Below are positions 41,701 through 54,460 of a stretch of DNA of 64,000 nt, one piece after another. Both the position numbers and the translations under genes were made by a program. The notes beneath the pieces were generated by a model, which saw nothing but the letters and a program-made list of their open reading frames with translations, did not search any database and was not told where the DNA came from. The first letter of the stretch is position 1, and each line of letters begins with the position of its first letter. The DNA is taken from NCBI GenBank assembly GCA_026874595.1, contig CM049315.1, positions 60,636,889 through 60,700,888 on the forward strand, read 5' to 3'. The DNA comes from Sipunculus nudus (lineage: Eukaryota > Annelida > Sipuncula > Golfingiida > Sipunculidae).

Positions 41701-44700
41701 TCAGTGGAACTAGGCCAAATGCATTCGATTTATGCCCCATCTGACTCACTGAGTGCTTAAAAATCATGTTTTCGGCCCGTGATTCGCAAAATAAAGGTCA
41801 CCATGAATAATTTCAGGTTTCCAAGGAGACTTGCCTAGGTACTCCCTAGATGTACAGTTAAAATTTCTAGGTCTAACGGTTGCGGCTTGTGCCCTATAAA
41901 AGGCAAGATAGAAGATTCTAGGTCTGACGGTTGCGATTTGTGACCTGTTAACAGACGACCGCTTCATCTGAAGGTCTCAAAAATAGAGAAAAAAGTGCGT
42001 ACCAAAAAAAAAACAGGTGGCGCCACCAGTCTACAGGAATTGATGCACTTTATGATCAATATGCATGCAATGAATCATGACGGTCAATGCTTTAGTTATT
42101 TAGATACTGCAGCTTTTTGTATCATTAACCTCCCTGGATATCAAGGTAGAAGATTCTAGGACGAACAGTTACGATTTGTGCCCTATTAACGGACGACCGC
42201 TTCATTTAAAGGTATCAAAAATAGAGAAAAAATGCGTAAATAATCGAAAAAATACAGGTGCCGCCACTAGTCTGAAGGAACTGATGAAACAGCATACAAA
42301 GAATCATGCCGGTCAATGTAACAGTTATCCAGATACATGGGATTTTGTATATTTTTTTTTTATTTTTTGTGGGGGGGGGGGGGTACTTACGAGCCAAATA
42401 ACTCATAAGATATGGGTATCAGAGACCTAATTTCAGCTTTTCAAGGAGATTTTTTATGGACCTCCATGGATGTCAAGGTAGAAGATAGATTCTAGGTCTT
42501 ATGGTTACGATTTGTCCTGTTAAAGGACGTCGCTTCATTTGAAGGTCTCAAAAATAGAGAATAAATGCGTAAATATTCGAAAAATACAGGTGCCGCCACT
42601 AGTCTGAAGGAACTGATGAAACACTTCGAGATCATTCAGTATGCAAAGAATCATTGCGATCAATGTAACAGTTATCCAGATACTGGAGCTTTTGTATCAA
42701 AGGATATGGGTAACAGAGACCTAATTTCAGGAATCCATGGAGATTTTTCATGGACCTCCCAGGATGTACAGTTAGAAGTTTCTAGGTCTAACGGTTACGA
42801 TTTGTCCGGGCAGACAACCGGACGGACGACGGACAAAGGGTGATCGCTACAGCTCAGATGACTAACAGTCAGCTGAGCTAAAAAAGAGGTATTTATTACC
42901 AAAGGCTGGGGTGACGTATGTATCGCATCCATCAACAGGCCTGTAGTCATAAAACTGGTAGCAGAATGTGGTGGAGTCCCCGCAACAGTATTGATAACCA
43001 TTACTGTCATCACTGTCCACCACGTACGCTATCCCAGGGGAGTAGCCGTCCATGGGCTGTGTGATCAAAGGACCGTTTGGCCGGCCCTCGGAATCTATGT
43101 AATCTGGTCCAAACACGAAACAGCAACGCTGAAAAACACATACTGCACCAATTAACTGAGAGTCAAATATGGTAGTCGCACACGTCTTTATACCAAACAG
43201 ATTGGTTACTTAAATATCAAGGACGTTTTTTATAAGTTGGAAAGTACATGCATCAAAGAAGCACATGATGATTTAAATTATACTTAAAACTGACGTAAAA
43301 AATGATTATATGACCCAGGAAATGACTTACCTGTCGCACCTCATACTCTGTGTTGCTGTAGGTTACAGGGGAACTTAAAACTACTTCGTAACATATTTGC
43401 GAACTATCAAGATACACGAGTTCGTAGTAGTTGTCCGTGTATGCCTGGAAGGCATTACAGGGGCAGGCCGGAAGGTCGTAGCCCGCCAGAGAGAACGTGC
43501 TCGCCAGGAAGTTGACACAGTTGATTTCTGCGGCGTCACACAGCACAGAGCCGTCGGATGCGACTTGAGCAGTGTCGTACAGTGCAATCACAGCCGTACC
43601 CACCACGCCTGAAAACACACAGCGCTGCCAGTATCAAGTAATAACTAAAAAAGGCGCTGTTTGATCTTGGAACAAACCAAAAATTCACTTTTATTATTGC
43701 CATCAGGGTTTGAATATTTATTCATATTTTGACATCATAACAAACGGAAAATACGTGTAAAAATGACAGAAAATACATATTAAGGAATAAACTGAAAACA
43801 TGTCGTGTTTCTAAATATTTCTTCAGGTGCGCATGATCAGAAATTTCAATAAAACATCCCCTATTGTCTCGGAAGGTTACGTTCCGTGAGTGTGATATCA
43901 GTTTATTTACTTGTGTTCTTGATTTTATTATTGATAATTTTATTTACTTAATAACAGTTTCATGTTTTAATATTATTTTTTGATAATAGTTTTAAAAATT
44001 AAAAGTAATAAAAAATTGGTTTATTAACTTGTGTTCCCTGTGAATGTTGATAATGGTTTAATGTTCCGTGTTGGACATATTGGTTAATTTACTTGTGTAC
44101 CCTGTGAGTGTTGATAATGGTTTATGTTACGTGTTGGACATATTGGTTAATTTACTTGTGTACCCTGTGAGTGTTGATAATGGTTTATGTTACGTGTGGG
44201 TCATATTGGTTCATTTACTTGTGTTCCCTGTGAGTGTTGATAATGGTTTAATGTTCTATGTTGGACATATTGGTTTATTTATTTGTGTTCCCTGTGAGTG
44301 TTGATAATGGTTTATGTTACGTGTGGGTCATATTGGTTTATTTACTTGTGTTCCCTGTCAGAGTGTTGATAATAATTTAATGTTCCATGTTGGACATATT
44401 GGTTTATTTACTTGTGTCTCCTGTCAGAGTGTTGATGCCTTGAGCGCCTGTTGTTCCTGAGAGAAAGCTGGTTTCCGTCGTATCACCAAAGTAATACCCG
44501 ATGTGAATGTCTTCCCCCAAGGGCTCCGTGTTAAAATAATTCTGCGAATACTTGTTGATGCCGAAGGTTTTGGTTCCGTCCGTTACTATGATGGCCTGGA
44601 AGACGATGCCCTGTCAACACAAGCCAAGAGATAAACACTCGAATATATCACTCTGATTCGAAAAACAAATAAAGGGTAAGTACCAATCACCATGTTTCAA

Positions 44701-47700
44701 TTGCTTGCTTAATAAGTAATATATAGCAAAACAATAAGGTGTCTTCCTTAATAAGTATTATATAAGAAAGCGATTAGGTGGTGTCTTGTTTAATAAGTTT
44801 TATATAAAAAAACGATAAGGTGGTGTCTTGTTTAATAAGTGTTATATAAGAAAACGATTAGGTGGTGTCTTGTTTAATAAGTGTTATATAAGAAAACGAT
44901 AAGGAGTTGTCTTGTTTAATAAGTTTTATATAAGAAAACGATAAGGCGGTGTCTTGTTTAATAAGTTTTATATAACAAAACGATAAGGAGTTGTCTTGTT
45001 TAATAAGTTTTATATAAGAAAACGATAAGGTGGTGTCTTGTTTAATAAGTTTTATATAACAAAACGATAAGGTGGTGTCTTGTTTAATAAGTTTTATATA
45101 ACAAAACGATAAGGTGGTGTCTTGTTTAATAAGATTTATATGACAAAACGATAAGGTGGTGTCTTGTTTAATAAGTTTTATATAACAAAACGATAAGGTG
45201 TTGTCTTGTTTAATAAGTTTTATATAACAAAACGATAAGGAGGTGTCTTGTTTAATAAGTTTTATATAACAAGTGACCCAGGGGTTATGACGCTCAGCTG
45301 ACCAGGAAGACATTGACAAAAGTAATTTTATCATCTGAATGTCAAATTTGAATGAAATACTTTTTCCAAACTTGACCTTTTGTATAAAATCATCCAATAT
45401 TCATTGGAGTACTATGGAGCTCTGTAGCATGAAGGATATGGCTAACAGACACCTATTTTCAAGGTTTACAAGATGACTTTTCAGGGGTCTCCCAGCATGT
45501 CAAAAAATAAAATTCTAGGTCCAGTTATTATGATTTGTGCCCTGTTAACAAATCCAAATGTTTATTCTGGGGGTGGGGGTATTTCAAAGCCGCATAGGAT
45601 GAAGGATATGGGTAACAGAGATGTAATTTCAGGTGCACAAGGAGACTTTTCAGGGGCCTCCCAGCATATCAAGAAAGGAGATTCTAGGTCAAGTCATTAT
45701 AATTTGTGCTCTGTTAACAGATGACCAAATCTTTATTCTGGGGAGTACTTCGGAGCCCCAGAGCATGAAGGATATGGGTAACAGGGACCTTATTTCGGGT
45801 TTCCATGTAGACCTTTTATGGGCTTCCCTGGAGGTGAGGACAGAAGATTCTAGGTCAAGTCATTATGATTTGTGCCCTGTTAATATATGACCAAATCTTT
45901 ATTCTGGGTGGTACTTCAGAGCCCCATAGCTCACAGAATATGGGTAACAGGGACCTTATTTCGGGTTTCCATGTAGACCTTTTATGGGCTTCCCTGGAGG
46001 TGAGGACAGAAGATTCTAGGTCCAGTCATTATGATTTGTGCCCTGTTTACAGATCACAAAAGTAGAGAAAAAAAATCGTAAAAAATTTAAAAAAATATAG
46101 GTGGCGCCACCAATCTCCAGAAATTGATGAAACACTCCATGATCAATATCCATGCAAAGAATCATGGTGATTAATGCATTAGTTGTTCAGATACTTGAGC
46201 TTTTGTATTAAATTTTGCATTATTCTGGGGGGTACTTCAGAACCCCATAGCTCGAAGGATATAGGTCACAGTGACCTAATTTCAGGTTTACAAGGAGAAT
46301 TTCCATAGACCTCCCAGGATTTCAAGTTAGAAGATTCCCGGTCTAGCGGTTACGATTTGTGCCCTGTTAACACACAGACGCCTGGATGGCCGGACGGACG
46401 ACGGACAAAAGGTGATCCCTACAGCTCAGATGACTTTCAGTCAGCTGAGCTAAAAATTGAAAAAATACAGGTGGCGCCACCAGAATGCAGAAACTGATGA
46501 AACATTTCATGATCAATATCCATGCAAAGAATCATGGTGATCAATATAATAATTGTTCAGATACTTGGGCTTTTGTATCAAATTTTCCATTATTCGGGGG
46601 GGTACTTCGGAGCCCCATAGCTCAGAGGTTATGGGTAACAGAGACCTAATTTCAAGTTTTTAAGGAAACTTTTCATGGGCCTCTCAGCATGTCAAGAGAG
46701 AAGATTCTAGGTCCAGTTGTTACGATTTGTGCCATGTTAACAGATGACCGCATCTTATGAGGTCTCAAAAATAGAGAGAAAAAATTCGTAAAAATAAAAA
46801 AATACAGGTGGCGCCACCATACTGCAGAAACTGATGACACATTCCATGATCAATATCCATGCAAAGAATCATGGTGATCACTGCAATAGTTGTTTAGATA
46901 CTTGAGCTTTTGTATCAAATTGTCCATTATTCTGAGGGATACTTCAGATGACTTACAGTCAGCTGAGCTAAAAACACTTAATGGTCAATATCCATGCAAA
47001 GAATCATGATGATCTCCGTATTAGTTGTTCAGATACTTCAGCTTTTGTATCAAATTGCCCATTATTCTGAAGGATACTTCAGAGTCCTATAGCTTGAAGG
47101 ATATGGATAACAGAGACCTAATTTCAAGTTTCCACAGGCACTCTTCATGGGCCTCCTTGCATGACAAGAATGAAGTTTCTAGGTCCAGTTGTTGCAATTT
47201 GTACCCTCTTGATAGATAACATAGGTGGCGCCACCAGTCTGCAGGAACTGATGGAACATCTCATAATCAATATGTATGCCAAAAATCATGACCTTCAGTG
47301 ATGTAGTTATTGAGATATTGAAGTTTTTGTATGAAATTTTTGACTACTCTGGGGGGGTAGTTTGGGGCCCCATAGCTCGAAGGATATGGGTAACAGAGAC
47401 CTAATTTCTGGTTTCCATGGAGACTTTTCATAGGTCTTCTAGTGTGTTGAGAATGAAGATTCTAGGTCCAGTCGTTACTATTTGTGCCATGCTAACAGAT
47501 GACAGCATCCTTAAAGGTCTCAAAAATAGAGGAAAAATCGTAAAAAATCGAACGATACAGGTGGCGCCACCAGTCTGCAGGAACAGATGACACATCTCAT
47601 GATCAATAGTTATGCCACAAATCATGACCATCATTCAAGTAGTTAATGAGATATTGAAGTTTTTGTATGAAATTTTTTACTTTTCTTGGGGGTACTTTAG

Positions 47701-50700
47701 GGCTCCATAGCTCGAAGAATATGGGTAACAGAGACCTAATTTTGGTTTCCATGGAGACTTTTCATAGGTCTCTCAGTGTGTCGAGAATGAAGATTCTAGG
47801 TCCAGTCGTTATGATTTGTGCCACGTTAACAGATGACAGCATCCTTAAAGGTCTCAAAAATAGAGGAAAAAATCGTAAAAAATCAAACAATACAGGTGGC
47901 GCCACAAGTCTGCAGGAACTGATGGAACATTTCATAATCAATATGTATGCCAAAAATCATGACCATCAGTGATGTAGTTATTGAGATATTGAAGTTTTTG
48001 TATGAAATTTTTGACTACTCTGGGGGGGGGGGGTATTTTGGGGCCCCATAGCTCGAAGGATATGGTTAACAGAGACCTAATTTCTGGTTTCCAAGGATAT
48101 TTTTCATGGACCTCTCAGTGTGTCAGGAATGAAGATTCTAGGTCCAGTTGTTACGATTTGTGCCATGCTAACAGATGACAGCATCCTTAAAGGTCTCAAA
48201 AATAGAGGAAAAAATCGTAAAAAATCGAACAATAAAGGTGGCACCACCAGTCTGCAGGAAGTGATGACACATCTCATGATCAATAGTTATGCCACAAATC
48301 ATGACCATCAGTCAAGTAGTTAATGAGATATTAAAGTTTTTGTATGAAATTTTTTACTTTTCTTGGGGGTACTTTGGGGCTCCATAGCTCAAAGAATATG
48401 GGTAACAGAGACCTAATTTCTGGTATCCATGGAGACTTTTCATAGGTCTCTCAGTGTGTCAAGAATGAAGATTCTAGGTCCAGTCTTAACGATTTGTGCC
48501 TTGTTAACAGATGTTTACATTTTGAAAGGTCTAAAAAATAGAGAAAAAAAATCGTAAAAAATTGAACGACACAGATGGCGCCACCAGTCTGCAGGAAGTG
48601 ATGGAACATCTCATGATCAATATGTATGACAAAAATCATGACCATCAGTCAAGTATTTAATGAGATGTTGAAGTTTTTGTTTGAAATTTTTTACTTTTCT
48701 GGGGGGTAGTTTGGGGCCCCATAGCTGGAAGGGTATGGGTAACAGAGACCTAATTTCTGGTTTCCATGTAGACTTTTCATAGGTCTCTCAGTGTGTCGAG
48801 AATAAAGATTCTAAGTCCAGTCATTACGATTTGTGCCTTGTTAACAGATGTTCACATTTTTAAAGGTCTCAAAAATAGAGGAAAAAATCGTAAAAATTCG
48901 AAAAATACAGGTGGCGCCACCAGTCTTCAGGAACTGATGGCACCTCTCATGATCAATATGTATGCCACAAATCATGACCATCAATCAAGTAGTTAATGAG
49001 ATATTGAAGTTTTTGTATGAAATTTTGGACTTTTCTGGGGGGTACTTTGGGGCCCCATAGCTCGAAGGATATGGGTAACAGAGATCTCATTTCTGGTTTC
49101 CAAGGAGATTTTTCATGGACCTCCCAGGAAGTCAAGTAAGAAGATTCCAGTTCTAGCGGTTACGATTTGTGCCTGGTTAACGGACAGAGACGGACAGACA
49201 GACAGACGGACAGACAGACAGACGGACGACGGACAAAGAGTGATCGCTATAGCTCAGATGACTTTCAGTCAGCTGAGCTAACAAAACGATAAGGTGGTGT
49301 CTTGTTTAATAAGTTTTATATGACAAAACGATAAGGAGTTGTCTCGTTTAATAAGTTTTATATGACAAAACGATAAGGTGGTGTCTCGTTTAATAAGTTT
49401 TATATAACAAAACGATAAGGAGTTGTCTCGTTTAATAAGTTTTATATAACAAAACGATAAGGAGTTGTCTCGTTTAATAAGTTTTATATAACAAAACGAT
49501 AAGGTGGTGTCTCGTTTAATAAGTTTTATATAACAAAACGATAAGTTGTCTCGTTTAATAAGTTTTATATAACAAAACAATAAGGTGGTGTCTCGTTTAA
49601 TAAGTTTTATATAACAAAACGATAAGGTGGTGTCTCCTTTAATAAGTTTTATATAACAAAACGATAAGGAGATGTCTCGTTTAATAATTTTTATATAACA
49701 AAACGATAAGGAGGTGTCTTGTTTAATAAGTTTTATATAACAAAACGATAAGGTGGTGTCTTGTTTAATAAGTTTTATATAACAAAACGATAAGGTGTTG
49801 TCTTGTTTAATAAGTTTTATATAACAAAACGATAAGAAGTTGTCTTGTTTAATAAGATTAATATAACAAAACGATAAGGAGTTGTCTTGTTTAATAAGAT
49901 TAATATAACAAAACGATTAGGAGTTGTCTTGTTTAATAAGTTTAATATAACAAAACGATAAGGAGTTGTCTTGTTTAATAAGTTTTATATAACAAAACGA
50001 TAAGGAGTTGTCTTGTTTAATAAGTTTTATATAACAAAACGATAAGGTGGTGTCTTGTTTTAATAAGTTTTATATAACAAAACGATAAGGTGGTGTCTTG
50101 TTTAATAAGTTTTATATAACAAAACGATAAGGAGTTGTCTTGTTTAATAAGTTTTATATTACAAAACGATAAGGAGTTGTCTTGTGTAATAAGTTTTATA
50201 TAACAAAACGATAAGGAGTTGTCTTGTTTAATAAGTTTTATATAACAAAACGATAAGGAGTTGTCTTGTTTAATAAGTTTTATATAACAAAACGATAAGG
50301 AGTTGTCTTGTTTAATAAGTTTTATATAACAAAACGATAAGGTGGGGTCTTGTTTAATAAGTGTTATATAACAAAACGATAAGGTGGTGTCTTGTTTAAA
50401 AAGTTTTATATAGGAAAGCGATAAGAAGGTGTCTTATGTAGTTTTTATGCAACTGGCACCCATCTTTGCCCACCTTTAAACTTTCTGCTTTTTATAATAG
50501 TGGAAATGTGACATTTATTATATTTCATATTGGAAGTCCCTTCATGAAAAAAAAAATCTGAAATATTTATATTGAGCGTTTCAAATTGGGTCATGATAAA
50601 TATTTTGAAATATTCGATCAACAAATTAGGCACTTCATGTATCTGCAAAAGAAAGTGAGCATGTGTACCTACCCGAGTTTCTGGGCATGACTCGAAATAA

Positions 50701-53700
50701 GAGTCGACAGGCTCCGGGTGCATACCAAACCACGTGATAACGTACAAGTTAGTGACGGTGATGGACGTGCCGTAGACGGTGGTGATGTAAGAGTTAGCCT
50801 GGCTGATGAGGGTGCTGGCGCTGGCCTCGGACGAGGTATAGTGATGGTAGTAGATGCCACATGTGTCGCACGCTCCCATGTTGGCGAAGTAAGGCGCATA
50901 TAAGTTTTGGTTGCTTGGCAAACTGCTAAAGCCAACGGCCTCATAAGGCTGCCCGAAAGATATGTAGCCGCTAGCTGATATCTGTGGAGAAAGAACCTTT
51001 TAGAAACCCAAAATGGAACACTTCACTGTGATATTTCACATCAAATTGCAGACACAATTAACGCACCAGTGTGCTGAGCGTTATTGAAATAGTTTGTTTA
51101 TATTTACAGGGGAAAAAAACAAAGTTTTAAATAATTCAACTCGATTTCAACTCTTTTATCTCCCCTTTCCTCAGAATTTGCTAAAATGATAATGGAAGCT
51201 AGCAGTTTTATATTTAACATTTATATGTAATATTTATTTATTTTTTAGTTTTCCTGGGAAAAGTAGAATATAATATTGTTGCTTGGTGCAAATAGACAAA
51301 CACAGGTGGCGCCACCTGCAGCTTATACTTCATGCTTACTTGGATATACCAGTCACTAGATCAATATAACTGAACAATTTGGGGCTTATAGTTGTAGCCA
51401 TTCCCGAGACATTACACTATATTCACATGCAAAATTTGTAAAATATTGTAATTGATCACCAACAAATCGGAAAATATCAATCCAATTCTGTTCAAACTTT
51501 GCATGTCTGTAAAGTTTAGATTAAACACTTTATTTTGGTATTACATGAAAACAAATTGTGGCTCAGCAAGCTTGAACACATAGAAAAATGCACAAAATCA
51601 TGTTTTGACCTCACGCTTGCAGTATATAGGTCACTGTAATATAAATTGGGTTTCAACAAAGATTTCCAAAAGCCTTTCCGGATATAAAGTTAGAAAACTC
51701 CAGTTTAAACGGCTATGATTTGGGCCCTGTTAAAGGGCGGACATACGGCATGCATGACTGCCAAGATCTGTCAGACGAAAGCCCACCACATAATATAGCT
51801 CATATGACTATCAGTCTTGCTGAAAATGCACAGTTTTCCAGTTAAGCAGTTTAAAAAGTAAAGGAGTATGCAGTAACCCGAAAAATAGTTTCAATTTGAA
51901 GATTTAATAAAAAGTAAGACTCTTGATATTAATACGACAAAGTTCGGGTAGGACGGAAATACAACAGGTTTTTAGAAAATGAATACAATATTTAAGGTTA
52001 CCTTGATATCGTTGATATTTCAGAAACACAGACCATCAACCATTGACCACTCAGTATTTTTTAAAATTAAATGTGTCAGTATAAATATGCGAATGCGTGT
52101 TACAAAAGTAACATTCAAGAAACATCCGAAAGTCTATAAAGATGACATTTGAAAAAAAAAATATTCGAACGTCTACAAAATTTAGATGAAAGGAAACATG
52201 CTTTGAAAGTCTCCATATTTATGCCTGCTTGAGTTGCTTAAAAATAATATCGATCTGATTTAAATGCTCTCCTGGTCTCAACAAATTTATACAATATTTT
52301 CATATTCTTAGATATTGTATTATGAGTGTATTATTTAAAATTTATGGATGAACTTACGTATAAAGAATCGAAGGCGGAACAGAAGATTTGTAATCCACTG
52401 GACAGTGATATCTTGGACGTGAGTCGTGAACTAAGGCTGCTGCCAGCGTAGAACGTGTCCCCGGCATCCGCCCCCCAGCTCAGAAAACTCGACGTACTCA
52501 CCGTGGTTGCCGGCACATCTGTAACAATCAAGAATGTAACATATATAGAGTATACCAGGCTTATTTCGTGATAATTTCAGGTCTTTACTAGCAAATAAAA
52601 CAAGCTACGTATTTCACACTCTAACAAACCACCACTATTAAACCACCAGTATTATTAGGCAACATATTTAAACCCTAGCGTTGTCAGCCTGGAGGTCACT
52701 GAATTTTACATAAAATGTCACAATCATACATATAAGATCTGTAGTAATTTAAATACTAACGCAATTTGATCAATAATATATGCAATATTGTTTACTTGTG
52801 ATTATTTATTATATAAAATGCAATATTTTGGATTTTAAGCTTAAATACAGAGTCTCCGAAAAACTGCTTTCACACATTATCTTTTGCTACAGATGATTTG
52901 AGGATATCGTTACTTTATTTCACAGGACTGATGGCGATGTTTGGTTCACGGACTGATGGCGTAATTTAGTCCACAGACTGATGGCGGAATTTAGTCCACG
53001 GACTGATGGCGGGGTTTAGTCCACGGATGATGGGGGGGGGGGGGGTTATTCCACGAACTGATGGCGGGTTTAGTCGAATGACTGATGGTGTGGTTTGTCC
53101 ACAGACTGATGGCAGGGTTTAATCCATGGATTTAGGGTGTGGTTTTGTTCACGGACCGATGGCAGGATTAGATCCACGGACTGATGGCGTGGTTTAGTCA
53201 ACGCATTGATGGTGGGGTTAGGTCCACGGACTGATAGCGTGGTTTAGTCAACGCATTGATGATGATCAGTCCACGGACTGATGGCGTAGTTTAGTTTTGG
53301 CTGATGATACCTCAGACTGTAGTTTCTAGTATGGGAGACCTTATTCACAAATTTGTGTACTAAAGAAATGCTCAGAGTGTGAGTGGTGGTTTAATTTGAT
53401 GGAATGCAGATTTCTGTGAAGCTGGCATCACTAAATCCTCACTGATAATGAAAAACACTAAATCTGGTTTTCATAACCTGGTGGTGTCATAATCTGGTCG
53501 TATCATCACCTGCTGATTTATAAATGAGGTAAACTTAGATTACCTGTACAGTCGACGACCGGTGGTTCTACTGTAATAGCAGCGCCCAGGAATGCTTCCT
53601 CATCCTCGTCCTCCATCCCAGTGAATATAACCTCTACAGGTATAGAACACATACAGCAATAACCTCTACAGATACAGAACACATACAGCAATAACCTCTA

Positions 53701-54386
53701 CAGGTACAGAACACATACAGCAATAACCTCTACAGGTACAGAACACATACAGCAATAACCTCTACAGGTTCAGAACACATACAGGTTAACTTCAAAAAGT
53801 AGCCACAAAAGGGTCTGTGTTTTCTGTAATGAAAATATCAAGCAAATGTGACCATCAATCAGATCATTTTTTCAAACAGTTTTATCAATTATATATCATT
53901 TCAGGTAACAAAGTTGTTAATTATGTTTTAATCAATTTCAATGGTGTAAATTTTGTTTGTATTATATTATTTATATTTCCCGTGAGTTGTTTTATTTTAA
54001 TCAAAATGAAAGTAAGCTTTCAAGAACTTACCAGTTGTTTCATCTAACGAAGTCTTCCCTGCTTCTGTGTAATCTGTAATTTAAAAGGCAACACAATTAT
54101 AAACAACGATTGCCTATTTTTGTTTATATGGCAACACTGGAAAAAAAGAGTCTCTCTTCCTGTATGATTCTCATTATTTTCATACACTTTTCCCATTTCT
54201 TTTAAAACTGGAAAACTGTATTATCTGATTGCAAAATCATTAAACGCAACAAAATATTCATGATATGCCCATAGCTAGTGACAAGATGACATAAGGTCCG
54301 GGTAAAGCAGTCCTGGTCAGGGTACAAGCTGGTTGTGAAATTATAGAATGGGCGCAACATCTAGCTCGTCTCCTTAGAAAGTCAAA

Positions 54387-54460
<74 letters not shown>

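Noticed and set aside
44858-45397. Minus-strand frame with repeated [12 protein letters not shown]
   Set aside because: Translation of the 42-bp minisatellite, 14 residues per unit.
50718-50944. Other frames over exon 5
   Set aside because: The NIDO motifs lie in one minus-strand frame only; the rest are shadows of its GC-richer codons.
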